Assembly: GCA_934101225.1 (NCBI GenBank)
Contig: CAKOQK010000002.1
Coordinates: 55,100 to 119,099 of the forward strand
Origin: an uncultured Bacilli bacterium
GTDB lineage: Bacteria > Bacillota_I > Bacilli_A > RF39 > UBA660
DNA length: 64,000 nt
Reading direction: 5' to 3'
Positions 36,001-44,872 of this stretch are shown here, piece by piece. A program made the position numbers and the translations under genes. The notes under the pieces are model-generated. The model made no database searches. It was not told where the DNA came from and saw nothing but the letters and a program-made list of their open reading frames with translations. The first letter of the stretch is position 1. Each line of letters opens with the position of its first letter.

Positions 36001-37068
36001 ATGAAAAAGAAAATTTTGATTATTGGTATAATAATTATTATATTTATTTACGGTTTATTTTTAGTTACAAAAACATTAAAAAAAGAAAATAATGACGGCA
36101 ATGGTAGTAATGATAATCAAGCAAAGTCATATGAAATTATTGATGAAAAGGCTAATGAAGATTATAAAACTTTGTTAAAGATTCAGTCAGGGGGAGATAC
36201 TGATGTTGATAGCCCTGACATTGAATATAAAGAAATTGATTATAACTATAAAATAGATTTAAATAAAGTAGTTGAAACTGTACCAGCTATTACATACAAC
36301 AACAATGAAGAACTTAAAGACATTGTTGAAATTATTAAAGATAAATTTAATATTACAATCGATAATTCATGGAAATATAGTATTCATTATCCGTCTTCTG
36401 ATTTATCTTTTGGTTATATTATTTTTTTGTATTACATTGATAATATTATTGAAACTAATAAATATATTTATTTTACCATTAATAATGGTGTAATAGAGAA
36501 GATTGCTTATGCTTATTTAGATAAACAAATTAATGAAAATGAAGTGTTATATAGATATAATTATTTTATCAATCATTACAAACAAGAAAAAGGTTTATTA
36601 CAAGATTATATAAATCAATACGCAATAGAAAGTGAGGATACTAAATACATTTATAATTATACTAATAATAAATTACTTTATACATTTAATATAATTTATA
36701 AAGAAAAAAATTCAGGTTTTACAACTATTGATTGGGGTACAGAAACTTATATAGAGCCTAAATTAATCGAAAATTTAATTAAAACTAAAAAAATTATTGT
36801 AAAAGATGCTAACAATAAAGAAGTTAATACTATTAGTGATCAAAAAGATATAACTAAAATAACTGAATTATTATCAAGAACAATACCAATTGAAAATAAC
36901 AAAAATATTGAAAAAAATAATTGGAACTTATCACTTTATGATGAAAATAATGAATTAATTAATACAATAAATATTGATAATGATGGAACATTAGGTATTG
37001 ATAATATAAAAAATGAATATTTAAAAAAACAATATTTTAACGAGTTAACTAAATTATTAAAACAATAG
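36001..37068 (+). CDS. Membrane-anchored unknown protein, paralogue A
   Basis: 355 residues: short basic start, one membrane helix (IIGIIIIIFIYGLFLVTKTL), then an extracellular domain rich in Tyr, Asn and Ile. No family recognised. Very similar over the whole length to the protein at 38153-39220; the last ~90 residues are almost identical, the middle (residues ~200-245) is the most divergent. RBS GAGGAA before ATG 36001. Part of a duplicated segment. Confidence 0.75.
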   Translation: MKKKILIIGIIIIIFIYGLFLVTKTLKKENNDGNGSNDNQAKSYEIIDEKANEDYKTLLKIQSGGDTDVDSPDIEYKEIDYNYKIDLNKVVETVPAITYNNNEELKDIVEIIKDKFNITIDNSWKYSIHYPSSDLSFGYIIFLYYIDNIIETNKYIYFTINNGVIEKIAYAYLDKQINENEVLYRYNYFINHYKQEKGLLQDYINQYAIESEDTKYIYNYTNNKLLYTFNIIYKEKNSGFTTIDWGTETYIEPKLIENLIKTKKIIVKDANNKEVNTISDQKDITKITELLSRTIPIENNKNIEKNNWNLSLYDENNELINTINIDNDGTLGIDNIKNEYLKKQYFNELTKLLKQ

Positions 37069-37137
37069 AGATTACTTAATTTTATAATCTTTTATTATAT
37101 AAATTCATGCTACCATGAAGTAAATACAAGAAAACAT

Positions 37138-37290
37138 TTAATTAGGTGATTTTAATACTTCATTATCGTATTTATAAAAAAATGTTTTATGTTTTTTTAA
37201 TAGTCTAAATAACTTTCTTAGTAATAATATTAAGAGATATTCTACCTTCCGTGTGAATCCATTAGTATTAAATGATAAGTTAACATCCAT
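37138..37290 (+). pseudogene. Decayed 5' end of a penicillin-binding protein gene
   Basis: Matches 39324-39450, the RBS and first codons of the intact pbp: TTAATTAGGTGATTTTAAT then TTCATTATCGTAT.TATAAA and AATAACTTTCTTAGTAATAA. The start codon ATG has become ATA and stops interrupt the frame. A by-product of the segmental duplication. Confidence 0.7.
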
Positions 37291-37299
37291 TAAATTTAT

Positions 37300-38045
37300 T
37301 TTTAGAGCTAAGTAATAATTTACTGTTACTAAAACTATAATTGAAAGATATATTTGTTAAATATTAATCTCTTGCTCCTAAAAAATAATGAAAGTAGCAA
37401 ATAAATAGTATAAGCATGTCAAAATTTATAAAGGTGAATGTTACTTTTAAACTTAAAATACTTAAAAAATAATTAAAAAAGTAACAAAAAATATGACAAT
37501 CAATAAAAATTAAAAAAATATATAATATGTAGAAATATAAGGAATGACAATGAATATAAGAGTTTCAATATTTTGAAATCACTTGTATATCTTGCTATTT
37601 TTCTTTAAAGTTAAATTATCTCCCATTGAATTATCTAGTCAAGTTAAATTAAATCCAATTTTACTTATTAATGATAAATTATTTATGGAATTACCAATTC
37701 TCTTTATAGAATGGTCATTCTTAACTATATATAAGCAAATTAAAAAAAATTACCATCCAATTATAGTTGCAAAATTAAATATAAATCATATTATGAATTA
37801 AATAATTGGAATATTAATAAAGTATTTGATTTGTTAAAAGATATGTCATTGTCGTTAGGAACTAATTAAAATTTATTTACTTTTTGATAATTATGCTAAA
37901 AGTATAGATAGATTAGAAATTGAATTTCCAAATAAATCAAAATTAGAAGTTGTTCAACAAGTAAATCAAGAATATTTATATTTTTAAACTAATATTATTG
38001 ATCAATATTTAAAAAATATTATAGTAAATATATATGAATTTAAAT
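37300..38045 (+). other. Decayed intergenic region without an intact gene
   Basis: AT-rich, with short open stretches full of stops, e.g. 37583-37801 (LSPIELSSQVKLNPILLIND) and 37880-37985 (DNYAKSIDRLEIEFPNKSKL). These look like fragments of lost coding sequence, but no family can be named. No promoter, RNA or repeat of note apart from the duplicated block that starts near 38045. Confidence 0.5.
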
Positions 38046-39450
38046 CAAGTATTATTTTTAATAAATTGGCTATTTTAATTTAATAATATATGTTATACTT
38101 AAAATAATCAAACAACATAAAATAATTAACATATACTAAAAAAGAGGAATATATGAAAAAGAAAATTTTGATTATTATTGTAGTAATTATTATATTTATT
38201 TGCAGTTTATTTTTAGTTGCAAATAAATTAAAAAAAGAAAATAATAACGACAATAAAGGTAATGATAATCAAGCAAAATTATATGAAGTTATAGATGAAA
38301 AGGCTAATGAAGACTACAAGAAATTATTAAACCTTCAATACTGGGAAGATGTTAATATATATATTCCAGATATTGAATATAAAGAAATTGATTATAACTA
38401 TAAAATAGATTTAAATAAAGTGGTTGAAACTGTACCACCTGTTACATATAACAACAATGAAGAAATTAAAGATATTGTTGAAATTATTAAGGATAAATTT
38501 AATATTACCATCGATAATTCATGGAAATATTACATTCATTATCCGTCTTCTGATTTATCTTTTGGTTATATTACTTTTTCACATTATATCGATAATATTA
38601 TTGCAACTAATAAATATATTTCTTTTACCATTAATAATGGTGTTATAGATAAAATCGCTTATGCTTATTTAGATAAAAAGGTTAATGAAAATGAAGTATT
38701 ATATAGATATAATTATTTTATTAACCATCACAAACAAGAAAAAGGTTTTGTCCAAGATTATGAAGAATATTTCACCATTGCAGGAGAAATAACATTACTT
38801 AACTATAGTTATGTTGATAATAAATTGTGTTATACATACAATATTTTGTATCAATACAAAGGTACGGATGTTATTAATAATGATTGGGGTACAGAACTAT
38901 ACATAGAGCCTAAATTAATTGAAAATTTAATTAAAACTAAAAAAATTGTTGTAAAAGATGATAACAATAAAGAAGTTAATACTATTAGTGATCAAAAAGA
39001 TATAACTAAAATAACTGAATTGTTATCAAGAACAATACCAATTGAAAATAACAAAAATATTGAAAAAAATAATTGGAATTTATCACTTTATGATGAAAAT
39101 AATGAATTAATTAATACAATAAATATTAATAATGATGGAACATTAGGTATTGATAATATAAAAAATGAATATTTAAAAGAACAATATTTTAACGAGTTAA
39201 CTAAATTATTAGAACAATAGAGATTACTTAATTGGGTAATCTTTTTTTATAAATTCATGATGCCATGAAGTAAATACAAGAACACATTTAATTCTAAAGA
39301 AAGAATATCGATAATATATTTAATTAGGTGATTTTAATGCTTCATTATCGTATTCATAAAAGAATGTATTACGTGTATTTTACTGTCTTAATAACTTTTT
39401 TAGTAATAATTTTAAGAGTATTTTATCTTCAAGTATTTAAAGTAAATAAT
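38045..39450 (+). repeat. Second copy of a ~1.4-kb duplicated segment
   Basis: The unit [terminator-like hairpin and promoter region, paralogue gene, first ~120 bp of pbp] occurs at 35893-37260 and again at 38045-39450. Shared words include AAGTATTATTTTTAATAAAT, then TTGGCTATTTTAATTTAATA, and AATTAACATATACTA before each gene. The first copy ends in the decayed pbp start; the second runs into the intact pbp. Confidence 0.75.
38153..39220 (+). CDS. Membrane-anchored unknown protein, paralogue B
   Basis: 355 residues, same layout as paralogue A: membrane helix (IIIVVIIIFICSLFLVANKL), then an extracellular Asn/Tyr/Ile-rich domain. Conserved blocks with A: IEYKEIDYNYKIDLNKVVET, SWKYYIHYPSSDLSFGYI, TELYIEPKLIENLIKTKK and NWNLSLYDENNELINTINI. 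Upstream RBS GAGGAA. Its position right before the PBP gene hints at the cell envelope, nothing more. Confidence 0.75.
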   Translation: MKKKILIIIVVIIIFICSLFLVANKLKKENNNDNKGNDNQAKLYEVIDEKANEDYKKLLNLQYWEDVNIYIPDIEYKEIDYNYKIDLNKVVETVPPVTYNNNEEIKDIVEIIKDKFNITIDNSWKYYIHYPSSDLSFGYITFSHYIDNIIATNKYISFTINNGVIDKIAYAYLDKKVNENEVLYRYNYFINHHKQEKGFVQDYEEYFTIAGEITLLNYSYVDNKLCYTYNILYQYKGTDVINNDWGTELYIEPKLIENLIKTKKIVVKDDNNKEVNTISDQKDITKITELLSRTIPIENNKNIEKNNWNLSLYDENNELINTININNDGTLGIDNIKNEYLKEQYFNELTKLLEQ

Positions 39451-41244
39451 ATAAAAGATAAGGCCAATAGTCTATGGAGTCGTAATTTACCAATTCTTGC
39501 TGATAGAGGTAAAATAACTGATCGTAATGGCATAGTTCTTGCTGATAATTTAACAACAACATCTCTAGTAGTAATACCAGTTCAAATTCAAAATAAAGAA
39601 GAGGTTGCTAAAAACTTATCTGAAATACTAGGAACAACATATTTAAATATTTATTCCCATTTAACCAAACATACCTCAATTGAAAGAATTCATCCTGAAG
39701 GAAGAAGATTATCATATGATATTGCAGAAAAAATAAATAATTTAAATTATGATGGAGTTTATTTACTTAAAGAATCTAAAAGATATTATCCATATGAATC
39801 ATTACTTTCCCATGTTTTAGGATATGTTGGTATAGATAATCAAGGTTTATCTGGAATTGAACTTGAATACGATAAGTATTTAAAAGGTAATGACGGAGGT
39901 ATATTATATTATTCTGATGGTAAAGGAAATCGTTTAAATTTATCTGAAGTTTATGATGAACCTGTTAATGGCAATAATATTTCTTTAACGATAGATATAA
40001 ATATTCAAGAAGCTGTTGAAAAAGAATTAGATAATGTAGTTACAAAATATAATCCAGATAGTACTTTAGCCTTAGTTATGGATCCAAATAGTGGAGAAGT
40101 TCTTGCTATGTCATCTCGTCCAAACTTTGATTCTAATAATTATAAAAATTATGACTTAGAGACTATCAACCGAAATTTACCAATATGGATGACTTATGAA
40201 CCCGGTTCGACTTTCAAAATTATAACTCTATCTAGTGCTATAAATGAAGGAAAAGTAAACTTATTTGATGATCATTATTATGATGGTGGATCAATTCAAG
40301 TTGAAAATGCCCGAATTAAATGTTGGAAAAGAGGAGGTCATGGTTCTGAAACCTTTTTAAACGTCGTAGAAAACTCTTGCAACCCCGGTTTTGTCGTACT
40401 AGGTCAAAGATTAGGTACTGAAACTTTATATTCATACTTAGAAAAATTTGGTTTTGGTAAAAAGACCGGAATTGATTTAAATGGTGAAGCCAGCGGTATC
40501 ATGTTTAAATTATCTAAAATGGGACCAGTTGAAACTGCAACAACCGCTTTTGGTCAAGGTATAAGTGTAACACCTATTCAACAAGTAACGGGAGTATCAG
40601 CCGCTATTAATGGTGGAACATTATATAAACCTTACATAGTTAAATCAATAAGTGAACCTGAAACAAATAATGTAATTGTTCTTAATAAAAAACAAGTAGT
40701 TAGAGAAAATATCGTAACAGAAGAAACTAGTAACTTAGTCAGATTTGCCCTTGAAAGTGTAGTTCAAAATGGTACTGGTAAAAATGCCTATATTGAAAAT
40801 TACCGAGTAGGTGGTAAAACCGGAACAGCCCAAAAAGTTAAAGATGGTAAATATATGGTTGGTAATTATATTGTTTCATTTATTGGTTTCTTACCAGCTG
40901 ATAATCCTAAATATGTAGTCTATGTTGCAGTAGATAATCCAAAAGGTATCACTCAGTATGGTGGGACAGTTGCCGCACCTATTGCTAAAAATATTATGCT
41001 AAGTATTATAGATAGCCAAAATATACCAAAAGTAGAAACAGATAGAGCTAGAGAATATACATGGCTAGATACTAAATATATTAAATTACCAGATGTTACA
41101 GGAAATGATTTAGATACTGCTAAAAAATCTTTAAAAGGATTTAAAATAGAATACTCAGGAAGTGGTGAAAAAGTAATATCTCAAATGCCAGAAGGAAATA
41201 CTTTTGTAAAAGAAAATAGCATCGTTAAAATATTATTAGATTAA
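39337..41244 (+). CDS. Class B penicillin-binding protein (FtsI/SpoVD type) with PASTA domain
   Basis: Peptidoglycan D,D-transpeptidase, 635 residues. ATG 39337 is chosen, as AGGTGA sits 6 bp before it. One membrane helix (VYFTVLITFLVIILRVFYLQ), PBP dimer domain (ILADRGKITDRNGIVLA), transpeptidase with Ser291 in PGSTFK, SCN (Ser347) and K494-T-G. The C-terminal ~60 residues are one PASTA domain (LPDVTGNDLDTAKKSLKGF). Penicillin target. Acts in division or elongation; which cannot be told here. Shows the organism keeps a cell wall. Confidence 0.93.
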   Translation: MLHYRIHKRMYYVYFTVLITFLVIILRVFYLQVFKVNNIKDKANSLWSRNLPILADRGKITDRNGIVLADNLTTTSLVVIPVQIQNKEEVAKNLSEILGTTYLNIYSHLTKHTSIERIHPEGRRLSYDIAEKINNLNYDGVYLLKESKRYYPYESLLSHVLGYVGIDNQGLSGIELEYDKYLKGNDGGILYYSDGKGNRLNLSEVYDEPVNGNNISLTIDINIQEAVEKELDNVVTKYNPDSTLALVMDPNSGEVLAMSSRPNFDSNNYKNYDLETINRNLPIWMTYEPGSTFKIITLSSAINEGKVNLFDDHYYDGGSIQVENARIKCWKRGGHGSETFLNVVENSCNPGFVVLGQRLGTETLYSYLEKFGFGKKTGIDLNGEASGIMFKLSKMGPVETATTAFGQGISVTPIQQVTGVSAAINGGTLYKPYIVKSISEPETNNVIVLNKKQVVRENIVTEETSNLVRFALESVVQNGTGKNAYIENYRVGGKTGTAQKVKDGKYMVGNYIVSFIGFLPADNPKYVVYVAVDNPKGITQYGGTVAAPIAKNIMLSIIDSQNIPKVETDRAREYTWLDTKYIKLPDVTGNDLDTAKKSLKGFKIEYSGSGEKVISQMPEGNTFVKENSIVKILLD

Positions 41245-41334
41245 AATAATAACTAAGCAATCCATAGATTTAGTTAAAGTAATTTGATACAATAAATATG
41301 TAAATAAAACTTAACTGAAAGTGGGTGTTTAATA

Positions 41335-42525
41335 ATGAGATGTATTTTAATGAATAAAAATAACGAAGTATTACTTACGGAATATGACTCAGCAAGTAGT
41401 ACATTTACTAAAATTTATGAAGTTTACAATATTGAATATGCACCATATATTTTAAAGAATCTCTACAATGAAAAAGATTTTAATGATAATTCTTTTAGAA
41501 TAAATCTAAGTAAATGGTTTCAAGGTCGTGGAATACCATCATGGCGTGATAAATTAGATATTCTTTTACATAGATTAAACATAATTGCTCCAAGCGAGCT
41601 ACTTGATAAATCTTTTGGACTATCACTATCAGATCAGTACTGGTTAAAGCCCATTAATACAAGTATTTCGTATGATGATATAAACTTTTTTGATAATGAC
41701 TTTGATTATACTGAATTCTTAGAAGCATCACTATCTAAAAATAGTAATTCAATTGTTAATGCATCATCTTTAAACACACCAAATAATACAACTGATGGAA
41801 TGCTTAGAAAAGCATGGATTATTGAAAACGGTATAAGATATTTATTGAAATCAGGATATAAAAATGAGTTATTACAACCTTTTAATGAGGTGCTAGCTAG
41901 TGAAATATGCGACCGTTTAGGATTTGATCATGTAAAATATACATTAGATACTTATAAAGATACAGTTGTATCCAAATGTCCATGCTTTATAACTAAGAAT
42001 ACTGAATTAATTACATGTCATCAAATTAGAAATAATATGGATAGGTATGATAGTACTAAAGACTATGAAGAATATATAAAAATTCTTGAAGAGCATGGAA
42101 TAATTGATGCTAGAACTCAAATGGAAAACATGTTCATCTTAGATTTCTTAATAATGAATGAAGATAGACATTTAAATAATTTTGGAATTATAAGAGATGT
42201 GAATACTTTAAAATGGCTTAAATGTGCACCAATATTTGATAATGGTCAAAGTTTAAACACCCTCTATTATGATGAAAATGAATTACATAATAGTGGCGAG
42301 GGAAGATTCTTTTACGAAGTTAAACCATTTGATGAAATAATTAAAATTGTTAAAAATTTAAAAAGAATTGATATAGATAAATTAAATGATTTACCAGAAT
42401 GGTTTGATAACTTATTACATCAATATCAGAATCTTACCAATTTTTCTGATACAAGAATAAACAAATTATGTATTATTTTGAATAGACAAATAAATAAATT
42501 AAAAAAATTAATTGCTGAACAATAA
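41335..42525 (+). CDS. HipA-like protein kinase, solo
   Basis: 396 residues. The C-terminal two thirds match HipA-type kinases: GIRYLLKSGYKNELLQPFNE (nucleotide-binding Lys and following Glu), the catalytic loop IMNEDRHLNNFGIIRD (N-x-D-R-H-x2-N-x-G) and CAPIFDNGQSL (metal-binding D of the D-x-G equivalent). The N-terminal ~130 residues are specific to a Firmicute branch often labelled excisionase. No HipB-like antitoxin gene is adjacent, so it may act alone. Kinase fold sure; target unknown. RBS GTGGG. Confidence 0.75.
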   Translation: MRCILMNKNNEVLLTEYDSASSTFTKIYEVYNIEYAPYILKNLYNEKDFNDNSFRINLSKWFQGRGIPSWRDKLDILLHRLNIIAPSELLDKSFGLSLSDQYWLKPINTSISYDDINFFDNDFDYTEFLEASLSKNSNSIVNASSLNTPNNTTDGMLRKAWIIENGIRYLLKSGYKNELLQPFNEVLASEICDRLGFDHVKYTLDTYKDTVVSKCPCFITKNTELITCHQIRNNMDRYDSTKDYEEYIKILEEHGIIDARTQMENMFILDFLIMNEDRHLNNFGIIRDVNTLKWLKCAPIFDNGQSLNTLYYDENELHNSGEGRFFYEVKPFDEIIKIVKNLKRIDIDKLNDLPEWFDNLLHQYQNLTNFSDTRINKLCIILNRQINKLKKLIAEQ

Positions 42526-42555
42526 ATTATTATGCTAAATATTTATAAAAAATAG

Positions 42556-42586
42556 TTGACACTCCACCTAACTGGAGTGTTATTAT
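42556..42586 (+). promoter_or_regulatory. MerR-type promoter/operator
   Basis: TTGACA (42556-42561) and TATTAT (42581-42586) are separated by 19 bp, the long spacer typical of MerR-controlled promoters. The spacer holds a perfect dyad: ACACTCCA (42559-42566) and TGGAGTGT (42573-42580). The regulator gene follows at 42610, so it should control itself and the ABC genes. Confidence 0.9.
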
Positions 42587-42609
42587 ATTCCTCGAAAGGA
42601 AGAAATTAT

Positions 42610-43026
42610 ATGAATAATTTATATAAAATAGGAGATTTTTCTAAAATAGTTAATTTACCAATAAAAACTTTAAGATACTATGATGAGTACGGATTATTAA
42701 AGCCATCATATGTTGATGAATTTACTGGTTATCGTTATTACAATGAAGCTAATATAAGTGAATGCAAATTAATAATATTACTAAAATCATTAGATTTTAC
42801 TTTAGAAGAAATATCAAATTGTAAAGATAATTTAACAGCGGAAGTTATTAATACAAAAATAAAAGAAATAAACGATAAAATAGACTTATTAACTAAAAAA
42901 CAAAAAATGTTAATGATTATCGAACAAGAACTTTCAAATGTAAAAGATAAATCTCAAAATATCCAAACAAACAAACCAAAAGTTTTAGTTCTAACCCCAA
43001 ATAAAGATAATAATATAGCAGCTTAA
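42610..43026 (+). CDS. MerR family transcriptional regulator
   Basis: 138 residues, ATG 42610 after AAAGGAAG. Winged HTH: YKIGDFSKIVNLPIKTLRYY, DEYGLLKPSYVDEFTGYRYY; then LKSLDFTLEEISNCK and a dimerisation coiled coil (INDKIDLLTKKQKMLMIIEQ). The short tail (about 25 residues) has no GyrI-like drug-binding domain, so the effector site must be small or absent. Binds the dyad just upstream by inference; the likely targets are the two ABC exporters that follow, as in BmrR/BltR-type systems. Confidence 0.88.
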   Translation: MNNLYKIGDFSKIVNLPIKTLRYYDEYGLLKPSYVDEFTGYRYYNEANISECKLIILLKSLDFTLEEISNCKDNLTAEVINTKIKEINDKIDLLTKKQKMLMIIEQELSNVKDKSQNIQTNKPKVLVLTPNKDNNIAA

Positions 43027-43069
43027 ATTATATTATTATATAATTTAAATTAAAGAGAAGGTAGTAAAG

Positions 43070-44821
43070 ATGGAAAAAGATAAAAAACATTTATATAAAA
43101 ATTTTATAAAAAATGCCAAGATAACTTTAAAATATTCAAAAAATTATAAAGGAACATTATTAACAATATTAATTATTAATCTTATAGTTTCTGGAATTGG
43201 ATTTGTTACTCCTATTTTATCTGCAAAATATATTTCCTACTTAACAAATGGATTATTTAATAATCTTTTATATATAATTATAGTTCAAACGATAACATAT
43301 ATAGTCAGTATATTTTTAAGATTAATATCAAGTAAAATGAATCGTTACTATGATTTTAAAATAAAAAGAAAGTTACAATTAGAACTTACTAGAGCAACTT
43401 TAACTATAGATCAAAATATTTTAAATAAAGAAAATAGTGGAACCTTTATTGAAAGAATTAATGGTGCTACTAATTTATCTTCCAGATTAATACGTATTGC
43501 TGAAAGTATATTTAATTTATTAGGAGATTTGGGAGTTTTAATAGTTGTGATTAATCTTGATTTACCGATTGGAATAGCTTATACAATTTTAATGTTAATA
43601 AGTGTATTATATGATAAATATTCTGATAACGTTAGTTATAAAAATGGTGAAAAGGTTTATAATTTAGTTGATAAAACTAGTGGATTTATTTCGGAAATTG
43701 TTAGAGGAACTAAAGATATTAAAATTCTTAATGCTGAAGAATCATTTTTAGAAGAAGCCGATAAATATATGAATAATGCTAATACTGTAAGATTAAAATC
43801 TAATATCACAGATGAAAAACTATCAACAATTTCTTCAATAATAAGTGAATTATCAAAATTATTAATTGGTTTAATAATAGTTTATGAATTAATGAATGGA
43901 AATTTAAGTATTGAATCTGCCTTAATTATATATAATTACAAAGGCAATATAAGCTGCCTTAAATCTGATTTATCATCTATTCATTTTTGGATAAGTAATT
44001 TTGTATTAGATTCTAATCGTACATATGATATTCTAGATGATAATAAATTTCCTAAAGAAAAATTCGGAAATAAAAACCTATCTAAATTTAAAGGACATAT
44101 TGAATTTAAAGATGTTAACTTCTCATATGAAGAAAATATACCTGTATTAAAGAATTTAAATTTAGAAGTATTACCAAATGAAGTAGTTGGTTTTGTTGGC
44201 CCATCGGGAGCTGGTAAAAGTACAATCTTTAATTTAATAAGTGCTTTAAATAAACCAGATAGTGGTGAAATCTTATTTGATGGAGAAAATATTAATGAAT
44301 TAACCAAGGATTCAATAAGAGGTAATCTATCAGTAATAAGTCAAAATGCCTATATATTTAATATGAGTATAGAAGACAATTTAAGAATAATAAAGAAAAA
44401 CGCTACTAAAAAAGAAATTGAAAAAGCTTGTAAAATGGCATGTTTAGATGAATTTATCGAAAGCTTACCAAATAAATATAAAACAATAGTAGGAGAAGGC
44501 GGTGTAACATTATCAGGAGGACAACGCCAAAGAATAGCAATAGCAAGAGCACTATTATTAAATACTGAAGTATTATTATTTGATGAAGCAACAAGTAGTT
44601 TAGATAACACAACCCAAGAAAAAATCCAAAAAGCAATTGAAAACTTAAAAGGAAAATACACAATACTGATAATAGCCCATCGATTATCAACTGTTATAAA
44701 TTCTGATAAAATATATGTTATAAATAAAGGGACTGTAGAAGGTGTAGGCACGCATAAAGAATTATTAAAAACTTGTAAAATATATGCTGACTTATATAAA
44801 AATGAAGATAATAAAAATTGA
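43070..44821 (+). CDS. ABC exporter half-transporter (permease-ATPase fusion) 1
   Basis: 583 residues. Membrane domain with about six helices (GTLLTILIINLIVSGIGFVT, LLYIIIVQTITYIVSIFLRL) and a C-terminal NBD: Walker A GFVGPSGAGKSTIFNL, Q-loop VISQNAYIF, signature LSGGQRQRIAIARALL, Walker B VLLFDEATSSLD, H-loop AHRLST. Exports drugs, peptides or lipids; substrate unknown. Its NBD is the same as that of the next gene, and the pair may form a heterodimer. 44 bp after the merR gene, so one operon. Confidence 0.9.
   Translation: MEKDKKHLYKNFIKNAKITLKYSKNYKGTLLTILIINLIVSGIGFVTPILSAKYISYLTNGLFNNLLYIIIVQTITYIVSIFLRLISSKMNRYYDFKIKRKLQLELTRATLTIDQNILNKENSGTFIERINGATNLSSRLIRIAESIFNLLGDLGVLIVVINLDLPIGIAYTILMLISVLYDKYSDNVSYKNGEKVYNLVDKTSGFISEIVRGTKDIKILNAEESFLEEADKYMNNANTVRLKSNITDEKLSTISSIISELSKLLIGLIIVYELMNGNLSIESALIIYNYKGNISCLKSDLSSIHFWISNFVLDSNRTYDILDDNKFPKEKFGNKNLSKFKGHIEFKDVNFSYEENIPVLKNLNLEVLPNEVVGFVGPSGAGKSTIFNLISALNKPDSGEILFDGENINELTKDSIRGNLSVISQNAYIFNMSIEDNLRIIKKNATKKEIEKACKMACLDEFIESLPNKYKTIVGEGGVTLSGGQRQRIAIARALLLNTEVLLFDEATSSLDNTTQEKIQKAIENLKGKYTILIIAHRLSTVINSDKIYVINKGTVEGVGTHKELLKTCKIYADLYKNEDNKN
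44046..44816 (+). repeat. 771-bp near-identical NBD repeat, copy 1
   Basis: Matches 45847-46617 base for base except for five differences that I can see, all in the last ~150 bp. The upstream membrane-domain coding sequences are clearly diverged. Confidence 0.95.
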
Positions 44822-44872
44822 TTAATATATAAAATATGATAAAATTAGATTGAGTGTAAAAGAGGTATATAT

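Noticed and set aside
37583..37801. 72-codon ORF as a gene
   Set aside because: No RBS or family, and it lies within decayed sequence between duplicated blocks.
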